A stretch of DNA of 64,000 bases. Source: Bicyclus anynana. Taxonomy: Eukaryota > Arthropoda > Insecta > Lepidoptera > Nymphalidae. The number at the start of each line of letters is the position of its first letter. The stretch's first letter is position 1. The stretch covers positions 9,133,107 to 9,197,106 of the forward strand of contig NC_069087.1 of NCBI RefSeq assembly GCF_947172395.1. The letters run 5' to 3'. This document shows positions 1 through 8,916 of this stretch, piece after piece. Made by a program: the position numbers and the translations under genes. The notes below the pieces were generated by a model that was not told the origin of the DNA, made no database searches, and saw only the letters and a program-made list of their open reading frames with translations.

Positions 1-290
1 TCTGGATCAGTGACACCTAATTTTTCCAAATCTTCGTCGGTCAATTCGATTAGTGTGCACTGGCCAATATTATGTTCTCTGAATAAATTAAAGCTATAAT
101 TACTACACTAAATCAAGTACAAACAATCTGTAGAATGTGATAAACAAAAGATGTTTAGTAACCTAAAAATATCGATATATTTTTCAGCGCCAAGACCGAT
201 CAATACTGCACTCATGGACACATCAAAGGCGTTGGGATCAATCAGGTTTCTCGCTGGTAATTTAGAAACAAAATCTAATTCGTCATTCAT
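1..290 (-). CDS. SAM-domain tail-anchored protein, GASZ/ASZ1 C-terminal-like, array copy 1 (partial)
   Basis: Coding exon 1 is 290 to 163 and exon 2 begins at 78 and runs off the left edge. The protein starts MNDELDFVSK, enters the SAM helices (GLGAEKYIDIF) and continues REHNIGQCTLIELTDEDLEK. Splice signals match those of the two complete copies: a GT donor after 163 and a CAG acceptor before 78. The only exon difference noticed is a silent change in the Asp codon of the DEDLEK motif. The 5' flank (about 360-425) carries indels that the other two copies lack, so its promoter may behave differently. The rest of the gene lies outside the window, so intactness cannot be judged. Confidence 0.72.
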
Positions 291-999
291 GATCTATAGA
301 CCTTATTAATTATTCTTTCTGGCGTTAAAATAAAAAACAGCAATTGTTTGTTTACATTTACAAACACAGACGACAAATCACCGAGCACCGAGGTCCGAGA
401 CAAAGATTACAGTGTATTTGACACCGACAAATATTGATTTCTATACATAGGCTATAAATAAAATTCACATTGCGGCTCTGAGTTCTAGCTGTTCCTTCCT
501 AAGATTATGGCTACATTCCACTTGGCGATACTAACGATCACACTAGATATTTATTTCTGCACGTAGATAATATTATTTATTATCTTTATTATTATTAATT
601 CTTATTAAAATTAAGATGATCTGTTGAAATTATTACAATGTAATGTAAATAAATTAATAAATATATTTGAAAAATACTTACATCAGTAAGTATTTAGCCC
701 CGAGCATCAATACTAAGATTTCACATTTATTTTAAGTTTATTGGATTTAAAAGAAAGTAAATTTCATTTAAATAATGATGTATTTTATTATAATTCGTCT
801 GGTAATCATCCGAATTTCCACTATGATTTTAAAAATTCGATTATACTATCAATAAGGGTTGCTTTTTAGTGACAGATCTTTGTGATAATGACGATTAACG
901 GGAAATGTGGTGTTTCCACACACACAGCGAGTGTAATAGTTCCATTTTTAACTTCTACTCTACTCCCTTAATTCGCACTCATAGATTTAATGCCTAGTT

Positions 1000-1100
1000 C
1001 GGACTACTTTAGTATTTTAGTCGAGTACGAGTTTTGGATTTACCGCCCAAAAATTGTACGTACGTAACTACGTACTCGACTAAAATACTGATGTAGTCTG
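1000..1100. mobile_element. Short foldback MITE-like element (also 9615-9715 and 18259-18359)
   Basis: Two arms of about 30 bases (1000-1029 and 1071-1100) are inverted repeats with about 26 of 30 positions matching. The inner 19 bases (AGTATTTTAGTCGAGTACG and its complement) match perfectly around a 41-base loop. It is present in all three array copies, so it predates the duplication. No coding capacity. Confidence 0.6.
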
Positions 1101-2390
1101 TACGGCCTATATGAGTCGGTACAAGTTCGCATTATATTTGCTTGCGAATGTTGAAATCATAAATTCAAGCGGAATGGACTATGGAGCGTTGATGTAAAGT
1201 TAATTATTAATAATATCATACTAAATACATACATAAATATCCTGACCAGAAAGATAAACCCTTGCCTTGATGCGGAAATTGAAGAAGTTTCCTCTACCTA
1301 CTAGCATAATTACCTACCTTTTGGTTTGTGTTCCCGAACAAGGGTGTTTATATTCTAAATCTGATCAGGCTTTTTTGTACATCAACAATATCCATCTTAT
1401 GTGTATATTTCAGGAATTGATTTAAAACACATTGATTTTATCAATATTTATTAAAACAACCTAATCGTATTAAATAAGCATCCTTACGTACCAAATTACA
1501 AAATAAAATAAATCAAATAGTAAATGCAATATGATTTTTAAAAAATCTTACAAACTATGCAATTATTTAAGATTAAATTCTATTAGGAACATCTAAACTA
1601 ACATTCCTACTAAGGGTATTTTATATTATTTACAATCACGTATTAATAGTAGAGCCACGACTCGACAAAATTGTATTGCAAGGCGGTGCAGCAAGACAAT
1701 GGGCGTAAGCCCTAATTTCTAATAGCCCCAATAATGAAGTGCGCAGACACGATTGCGCATGGCCAAAATCCAGTCAGTGTGAAAAGGCATACAATTTACA
1801 GAAAGTTCTTTGATAGCTATATAATTAAATAATTATAAAAATCACACTTTAAAAACGACCACGAACCAAACATTAAGAACACGGTATTCTAGAAACTTTA
1901 CCCCTTTATATATGTAGGTACGAGTACCTTCCTAACCTACGGTCAGTATAATTTAATAAAAGAACATAGGTACATACATAACATAGAACTTCCTCCTTTT
2001 TGGATATCGGTTAAAAACTAAAACTCATTGAACATAAGTAGGTACTTTACTGATTTTCATGCACTTGATAATTTAAGCTTTTTTAATTACGCAGGGTCAC
2101 ACGGAAAAAGGAGCGTAAATATTATATTCTAACAAAAAGAAAAGACTAGTACATTATTAAGTTTGTCTGTAAAGCGATAGGATTCAGTGGGTGTATTTTA
2201 TATTTATCGTTTAATGCCATTAAAGAACATCTGGCTAAGGTCTGGTCTGGTCTGGCCTATAATATGTACCTATCGATAAAAGGTAATGTAGATATCTAGA
2301 ATGTATGTAGTTTGTAATAAAAATTGTGGACAAATACTCTATTATAACAATGCAGGTCAATCAGAATAATAAAACTTTTATTGTGATGGC

Positions 2391-2411
2391 ACGGGGTCTT
2401 TTTGACCCCGT
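2391..2411. other. Perfect GC hairpin (also 11006-11026 and 19549-19569)
   Basis: ACGGGGTC, a five-T loop, then GACCCCGT. It lies between the carboxypeptidase 3' end and the SAM gene 5' end in each array copy, and survives unchanged in the diverged third copy. It is preceded by AATAAAACTTTTATT, itself nearly palindromic. Confidence 0.6.
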
Positions 2412-2603
2412 ACTTTATGTCTTCACTTTGTGCGACATGTATTAGGCCGTGATTAGGCCACACGTCCACCAAGATATTTTTACTCTAACCAAGTGAAGCA
2501 CACGGAACCCCGGGAACATGTAAAACCCTTCAATATTCGTATACTCGTCGTCCGATAATGAAGTATGTTTTCTCTAGACAACCGTACTGTAACTAACAGT
2601 GGA

Positions 2604-2707
2604 ATTCATAGACGTTGTAGGGGCACCCCAGTCAAACAATTAGAGGTTAAAATCGACAGTCAGCGGCTGAATGATCACCTGGGGTTGCCCCTACAACGTC
2701 TATGAAT
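2604..2707. mobile_element. Small TIR element (also 11219-11348 and 19750-19887)
   Basis: The ends form an inverted repeat of nearly 30 bases: ATTCATAGACGTTGTAGGGG at the left and its complement at the right (CCCCTACAACGTC...). The interior differs in each copy: about 50 bases in copy 1, an extra palindromic CCCCAGTC/GACTGGGG insert in copy 2, and different sequence in copy 3. It is non-coding and MITE-like. Confidence 0.6.
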
Positions 2708-2807
2708 AGGAATGATGACAGTTTTTTTAAATTGTATATAAATTAAGAGTATGCTAATAGTAAAGCAATTTTGTAAAAGTAACAGGGTATCTGCGATCAT
2801 TACTTTC

Positions 2808-2870
2808 GGAGCTACAGGGATTTAAAGGGTCAGATTTGCGGCGTTGCCGCGGATCCCTGTAAAACGCTCC
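2808..2870. mobile_element. Short inverted-repeat element (also about 11449-11512)
   Basis: GGAGCTACAGGGAT at the left pairs with ATCCCTGTAAAACGCTCC at the right around a GC-rich core (GCGGCGTTGCCGCGG). It is present in copies 1 and 2. In copy 3 the whole stretch matching about 2707-3217 is missing. Confidence 0.4.
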
Positions 2871-3613
2871 ATACAAAATGGCACGAACTAATGACGTCGT
2901 ATGTAATGTACCTAATGATCGTTAGATTTGTATGTGCGTTCAAACAAAATTACTAATATCTTTGTTATTTGTGCGTTTATGTTTATAGTTCATATATTAA
3001 AAAATGACACATTTAATGTAAGGAAGCTTAATCTGTATGAATTTTCATCTAATTACGATAAAAGATTTTAAATAGATTTTGAAATTCTATAATCTCATTT
3101 ATTTTGCAAATATCCAGTCAATCTTTGCTTTTTATGTATAAATTAGTTAACATTGACCCTATTTACCCGAATGTATCATAAAAATCAATATATTCAAACC
3201 TAGTCATCATCCCCATTCTACTGTAAGACACGTATAGAGTCATTTAGATCTCGTATCGTATCGAATGTGTTAATTTAGTTATATAAAACAAATTATTATT
3301 TAAACCCAGGTGATAAATTATCTACAATTGCTCTAACAGCCTGCCAAGTTTCACGCGCCGTGGATACTATCTGTGAGCCGGGTAGTAGGAACCCATAGGG
3401 TCCGAAGGAATCTCGCAGATCCACGTGGTAGGAGAACTTGATGCCGGCGCGGGCCTTTGCCCAATCGTGGGACATTCCTGTAGCTGGTTGTCGGATTTCT
3501 GCCGCCGTTCCAACCTAGAAAACAGAAGACAAGATTTATTAAATATCCTTCACACTATAATGATGAAAAATTATATCACTATATATATATATATATATTT
3601 ATCAATTATATAC

Positions 3614-3823
3614 TAGCAGACGCCTGCAACTTCGTCGCCGTGGAATTTTGTTTTTCACAAATCCCACGGGAACCAAGGATTTTTCCGGAATGACATGATA
3701 TGTGTTATTCCAAAGTAAAATCTATTTCTATTTCGCTTCAATAGCCGCTGCACAGAGGAGGAACAAACATACACTTACACACAGACTTACATACCAACTT
3801 TCGCATTTATATATTAGTGTGAT
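3614..3823 (+). repeat. Dispersed repeat starting CTAGCAGACGCC (also about 12258-12466 and 20262-20458)
   Basis: This family begins with CTAGCAGACGCCTGCAACTT and has CACAAATCCC, GGAACCAAGGATTTTTCC and a TTTCGCATTTATATATTAG end. Better copies sit at 29174-29505 and 37576-37965. It probably derives from the 3' region of a non-LTR element. Just upstream in copies 1 and 2 is a (TA)n microsatellite of different length. Confidence 0.6.
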
Positions 3824-3936
3824 ACATAACATATCCCCTCTCCTATAGGGGGGAGGCCTAGGCCTTTAAATAAGCTGATAATGAGAATGACACCGCGAAA
3901 TCATAATCCTCGTGGTCATAATATACTATTAGTTTG

Positions 3937-4270
3937 GAGGGAACGACCTATTCAGTATCATTAACTGCCCATCTTCAGCTCACTGTTGAGCATGAGTCTC
4001 CTCTCAAAATAAGAGAGGTTAGGCTAATAGTTCACCACCTTGGCCCAATGCTGATTGGCAGACATCACACACGTAAAGAATTAAGAAAATTCTCGGGTAT
4101 GGAGGTTTCCTCGATTTATTTCCTTTTTTTGTTACCGTTTGCACATACCCGGATGCATGTACCTATGTATGGAGGTGTTCGACCCGGAACAGATTCGAAG
4201 CTACGCCCTCCGCAGAGGTCATATCCACTGTGCTATCACGGCTCAAATCTATGCCCTAGACATACCTACA
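3937..4270 (-). mobile_element. tRNA-derived SINE, family B (also 12582-12915)
   Basis: On the minus strand it contains the family B body: a CTCTGCG...CTCCGC tRNA-like head, CACGTGT-type middle, TTCTTAATTCTTTACGTGTG, GGCCAAGGTGGTGAAC and CTCAACAGTGAGC. It is present in copies 1 and 2 and absent from copy 3. Open reading frames across it are accidental. Confidence 0.65.
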
Positions 4271-4587
4271 ACTAGGTTGTATATAACGTTGTACCTACCT
4301 AGTAAAACCAAAATTGTTTCCTATAGTAGGTACCACCTATTTATCTACCTACATGACGTAACATACTATACGAAATATACAAAACAGTTAAATATAAAAT
4401 GTTTTTACTCTCCTCTACTCGTATTCTTGGCTATTTGATTTAGAGGTTTGCGTTGCCTCTACCGTTTTATAGGCTCGTAATGCCATTAAAATAGATATCG
4501 CGTGTTTTATAAGCCTAGTTCCCGCGATGCTTTGACCGAGCGGTTGTACGCGAAACTATTTAGTAGGTACAATGTGGAATGTGGATG

Positions 4588-4798
4588 CAGGGGCGTAGCT
4601 ACCGCCGTATTAATGATACAGGGTACCCCTTGAATTAGCAATAAATATTAAAATGTAATCCACAATCTAACTTAATCTTATGCTTCCCGTTTTATGAAAA
4701 AAAACTGCCTATAGATATTTTACTTCAAAAATTCAAGACAAAAAATTTATCTCTTTTTCTCGGGTTAAGACACTACATACAAACACACTACGCCACTG
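4588..4798. mobile_element. Non-autonomous hAT-like element (also about 13233-13443; decayed near 20798)
   Basis: The left end is CAGGGGCGTAGCTACCG and the right end CTACGCCACTG, an inverted pair. The 8-base flanks tgtggatg and tgagaatg are similar, as expected of a decayed hAT target duplication. The related copy at 33919-34370 has a perfect 8-base duplication. No coding capacity. Confidence 0.6.
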
Positions 4799-5039
4799 TG
4801 AGAATGTCTAGCTTATATTGATATAATAACTTTCTACCTAAAACTACTTATACGAGTAAAATATAAAAATGAAAAAAAAACGCTAAAACGAACGCTTTTA
4901 ATTCCGTGCGAGTATCTATGATCTACAAGAGTGATCCAAATAATATGAGATTTTTGTATTTGTTGTTTGCTAAATACGGGCCACATAAGTAGATTCAAAG
5001 TCATTCAGCAGGCGGTCGAATCAGAAATAATAATCCTCA

Positions 5040-5262
5040 GAAGAACTAAAGCCTAAGCTCAGCGAGTGGCGCAGCTGAAGTGTCAATGGGCAGGAGGGCA
5101 TAAAGTACAAAAAGCCGATGGACGTTAGAGTCCCAACGTGTTGATTGATGGGAAGGTAGCAGGGAGCCGCTGGTTGCTGTCGGCTCGAAACTGTTTTGGC
5201 ATATGCAAGAAGCTTATGTCCAGCTGTGGACTCCATCGACGGTTAATGATGATGTAGTAAGT
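5040..5262 (+). mobile_element. RTE-type LINE 3' tail abutting exon 8 (also about 13685-13907 and 21085-21197)
   Basis: Decayed sequence of the pattern GTGGCGCAGCTGAAGTGTCA, GGCAGGAGGGCATAAAGT, CGATGGACGTTAGAGTCCC, CTTATGTCCAGCTGTGGAC and a TAATGATGATG end. These are the 3' coding end and tail of an RTE element. The tail lies a few bases beyond the exon 8 splice donor. All three array copies have it, so insertion preceded duplication. Confidence 0.6.
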
Positions 5263-6014
5263 TACCTGATACTTGGTTCCGTACATGTCCGCGAGGGCGG
5301 CGGTGGCGAGCTTGCCCATCTCCATCAGCACTCCGTCATCAGCGAAAGACGCGTGCGAGTGAGAACTCGGCAGCAGCCACGCTTGTGAGTACGCGTGCAT
5401 GGATACATAAACCTGTAACGAGACATCGTTAACCAAGATCTTCTACTACAAGTACCATTTACTCTGTACACTCTACTTTCCCTCAGTATGTATACTGATA
5501 TCATCTTCATTATCAGCATATTTGACGCCACATATAACATTTTTGTCATATTAAATACATATTATATAACTGCTTCGTCCAGTAGTGGCTACGCACGTGG
5601 CTACGAATCACGAAGACTTGGGTTCGACTCTTAGGTTGGGCTGTAAAATATAACTAATTTCCTTTCTTAAAAAAAGCCCGGAAATGGGAAGTTGGTGGTG
5701 GCACACCCCCGATCTTCGTTGAGCACGTTAATAATGCATTATTTTAGAACAAATTTGATTACCATTAAACAACATTTTTTTACAAACATAAGTGATTTTT
5801 TTTAAAAAATCTTTCAACAATGGAAAGCTATATTATCAGCGAGTAACACGGGTTATTATTTTATTTATACAAAACAAGTACAAACACTGCTCTGCTGCGC
5901 TTCGTCAGGTGACGACGTCTCTTAGTTTTAAAAAAAATATTTCAGAATCAGGTACTTCATTTATTTTCAATTATGATTATTTTCTTTAAACACTATTTAC
6001 TATTAAAAACAGTA

Positions 6015-8916
6015 CTATTGCAACTGCTTTAATGAGCGGACGAAATAAATTGCTAACACAGCTACGACTGCACTACCGACGGTTCCGACTACAAGCTTCT
6101 TAGTTTTCTTTTTTCTTGAGTCCTTTGACATTATCTAAAAAATAGAAAGCATCTTGTGACAATTCGACTTGTAATTTTTTTTTTTTTTTACATTAACAAA
6201 TTCATTATTTGACGGCCGATTATATTATATTGACGAGTGCACAGCGGATATAGAATTCTGCATCCGAGGCTGTGGATTCAATTCCACAATTGGAAAATGT
6301 TTGTTTGAAGTTCTTTGTTAAGGATTGCAATGTTAGAATAAAAATTAATAATTTAAAGTAGGCGGTACCCTACATAATGTGATGTCATCAAAAGATATAA
6401 AAAATAAATAAATTATATTATTATTATTATTACGTGGCGCAGTGGTATGCGCGGTGGATTTTCGAGACGGAGGTCCTGGGTTCGATCCCCAGCTGGAATG
6501 ATTGAGGTTTTTATAATTGGTCCAGATCTAGCTGGTGAGAGGCTTCGGCCGTGGCTAATTACCACTCTACCGACAAAGACCGACAAGCAACAGTGTTCTG
6601 GTATGATGTCGTGTAGAAGCCAAAAGGGGTGGATTTTCATCCTTCTCCTAACAAGTTAGCCCGCTTCATCTTAGATTGTTTTATCACTTACCATCAGGTA
6701 AAATTGTAGTCAATGGCTACAGAAAAGAACTTTTAAAGAATAAAAAAATACTGTACTTTTAAAGAATAAAAAAATATATACCTACCACCTTTTTTAAATT
6801 AGATTAGTACTGACTCCAGTCAGTCCTTATTACTAACAAAAAATCAAAATCTCACCTTCATTTGAGTGTGGAGGGCTATTTCCATTGAGTTCAATACATT
6901 TGTCATATGACTCAGTGTGGTGACAGCAATGTGTGATGCGTACTTGTCTTTGTATATCAAACAATCAGGCGTTTTTTGCTTTTTTAACACCAATGTATTA
7001 GTCATCATACTGAGGTAGATCCTGTACATATGCTGTGAACTCTCCTCCAACACATCAATTATGTCTATGACACTTAAATTAGGGCTCACTGTCCTGTAAC
7101 AAGTGTTTTGTATATAACTATATATGGATATAAAGAAGGTGTGATTGTAATGATGTTAATGTCAGAAATAAAAAATAAAAATTGCACCACTTTAATTACC
7201 ATCAAAACATGACATAACTTGGTGTTTCAAAAGTGAAATTGAAATAAATGATTATTTTATACTATGCGATGCTTCGCGGTTTCACCTGCGTATTTCTCGT
7301 TTGCGTGAGAATCTGGGGATAAAATATACACTCACATATAATGGTGGTATATTGGTAATAGAATTTTAAAATTGGTGCAGTAGATCCAGAAATTACCCCT
7401 ACAACCTCACAAACTTTACCACCTTTGTATCGAAAACAAAGGAAAATTATACCATTTAAAATTTTAAAATAGTTGATTGCACAGATATAGTCTAGAATAG
7501 CACATAAGGCACTTTTTGTCTATGTGATCCATGTGGGTGAATCCATGAGACACATATAAGTAAATTGTGTGTAATAATAATTATACAATATATTACATAA
7601 ACAAACTTAATCATTATCAGCATATTTTACCAGGCCTTCATAATTAGCAGGCCTTTCTCTTTATATGAGAGATGATGAGAGACCCACCAAACTGCTGCAA
7701 TGAGGGGTGGGGAGTGATAATGTTAAATTCATCAACAACCACTATCAGACCTTAATGATAGTGACCAAAACTGACAGCTTAATAACATGCTCTTTGAGGC
7801 ACAGGGTTGAAACACCACTAACTTTCTAACCCCAAGCTAAAATTTTTTAGAACATTTCTTAGGAGATAGAAAAACTCAGAACTCTTATAGCCCAACCCAT
7901 GATTCAAACCCAGGATGAAACCACATAGACTAACTATTACAGGCTAACACTGGACCAGACAGATAGATCCACATTCTATTTGTTCAGTTTTATTGGTGTA
8001 GTGCAGGGTTTCTCAAAGTTAGCTTTTGAGAGTTTCAGGGAAGGACTGGAAGACCCAGAGGAAGAAATATAATTATTTAGAAATGTATGACTAATTCAGA
8101 GAGGCTGAACTTTGGATGAATGAGAATTATTGGACCCAGATAGACTGCATTGCTAGTCGGTTCCAGAATTTTATTTCTATTTTTTTAACTTATTGCATGT
8201 CTGAATATGTAGTCCCTGTATTCCCCATGAAAATTGATATTGTTTCACTAGATTGAGCTCTAGGATTTATTTCTGCTTTTTTACTAATATGTTGTTGATT
8301 TTTTAGTTCAGAATATTTGCTTATAATTTGTTGAGTACCTGTGAATGAATTGATTGAGCCTATCGCATATTGTCAAAAATCGGGACAAAATCGATATGCC
8401 ATCGGGACGCGGGACCACATCTTCGAAATCGGGACGGGTGGCAACCCTGATCTGAATTTTAAATTACTTGTAAAGCATGTATAATAAAAATAGTTGGCCG
8501 AAGATGATGATGACCAATGATTGATAGACGCATTTTAATTTAAATTTTATTACGTACGTTTGGTTTGCAGCTGTATCCTCATAAATTGGTAGATTTTTTA
8601 CTTCTTCTATTAGCTTTTTTCTGATTTCTGGATCAGTGACACCTAATTTTTCCAAGTCTTCGTCGGTCAATTCGATTAGTGTGCACTGGCCAATATTATG
8701 TTCTCTGAATAAATTAAAGCTATAATTACTACACTAAATCAAGTACAAACAATCTGTAGAATGTGATAAACAAAAGATGTTTAGTAACCTAAAAATATCG
8801 ATATATTTTTCAGCGCCAAGACCGATCAATACTGCACTCATGGACACATCAAAGGCGTTGGGATCAATCAGGTTTCTCGCTGGTAATTTAGAAACAAAAT
8901 CTAATTCGTCATTCAT
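6015..8916 (-). CDS. SAM-domain tail-anchored protein, GASZ/ASZ1 C-terminal-like, array copy 2
   Basis: Four coding exons: 8916-8789, 8704-8558, 7093-6856 and 6134-6015. All have GT-AG borders and compatible phases, giving 210 residues. Residues about 27-85 form a SAM domain (GLGAEKYIDIF, LTDEDLEKLGV, EIRKKLIEEVKN). Residues about 95-171 are helical (LEESSQHMYRIYLS). The last exon gives a Lys/Arg-rich stretch (DSRKKKTKK), one hydrophobic segment of about 19 residues, and a short tail, as in a tail-anchored protein. GASZ of the piRNA pathway has ankyrin repeats, a SAM domain and a mitochondrial anchor in this order; the ankyrin part is absent here. The start ATG is preceded in frame by TAG. 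It differs from copy 3 by one residue noticed (Leu for Ile in EVKN-x-PIYED). Family assignment is an inference from architecture. Confidence 0.72.
6432..6750 (+). mobile_element. tRNA-derived SINE, family A (also 15076-15394)
   Basis: Begins GTGGCGCAGTGGTATGCGCG, then GACGGAGGTCCTGGGTTCGA (B-box-like), TTGGTCCAG, GGCTTCGGCCGTGGC, CGTGTAGAA and CATCAGGTAAAATTGTAG, and ends in A-rich repeats. It lies in the last intron of the SAM gene, antisense to it. Open frames on both strands here are SINE sequence. Confidence 0.8.
7130..8360. other. SAM gene intron 2 (and matching 15774-17005): no feature recognised
   Basis: This is AT-rich intron between SAM exons 3 and 2. I see a GAGACC...CAGGCC-type decayed repeat near 7625-7760, but no exon, RNA gene or intact element. 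Copies 1 and 2 of the array agree almost base for base. Confidence 0.5.
8366..8455. mobile_element. DNA transposon end fragment, GGGACGGGTGGCAACCCTG (also about 17010-17099)
   Basis: Iterated ATCGGGAC motifs end in GGACGGGTGGCAACCCTGAT. The CAGGGTTGCCACCCGTCCC end resembles terminal repeats of widespread insect DNA transposons. Only one end was seen. It is located just downstream, in SAM gene orientation, of SAM exon 2. Confidence 0.35.

Larger units (their letters stand above)
3296..5412 (-). pseudogene. Carboxypeptidase-like exons 8 and 9, array copy 1 (detached 3' end)
   Basis: Exon 8 is 5412-5266 and exon 9 is 3514-3296, ending at TAA. Both keep their acceptor and donor sites, and the frame (phase 0) runs through without a stop. 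They encode the MHAYSQAWLLP zinc-ligand histidine segment and the C-terminal GPYGFLLPGSQI segment. Relative to the functional copy I found one silent base change in each exon and no amino-acid change. Upstream exons 1-7 are missing at this locus, so it is either a dead fragment or an alternative 3' terminus reached by very long-range splicing across the SAM genes. Confidence 0.75.
1..8626. repeat. Tandem segmental array, copy 1 (8.63 kb)
   Basis: The sequence from base 1 recurs from 8627 and again from 17271, in the same orientation. This copy holds the truncated start of one SAM gene (1-290), carboxypeptidase exons 9 and 8 (3296-3514, 5266-5412) and the 3' part of the next SAM gene. It matches copy 2 almost perfectly from about 0.9 kb onward. 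The leftmost 0.9 kb differs: it has a 12-base deletion and an insertion of about 20 bases near 370-420, and several substitutions. The unit phase is arbitrary because the window opens inside a repeat. Judged by where copy 3 ends, the biological junctions lie near 5531 and 14176. Confidence 0.95.

Noticed and set aside
3425..3616. Plus-strand 63-90 codon frames over the carboxypeptidase exon 9 copies (also 12066 and 20096)
   Set aside because: They are the antisense shadow of exon 9, whose minus-strand frame has clear M14 motifs and splice sites.
3934..4438. 113- and 99-codon frames in array copies 1 and 2
   Set aside because: They overlap a minus-strand SINE B and its flank, are absent in copy 3, and lack family resemblance.
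6413..6659. Opposed 70- and 75-codon frames (also 15057-15303 and 33171-33555)
   Set aside because: They lie wholly within SINE family A, and the same residues appear at every copy of the SINE. Not genes.
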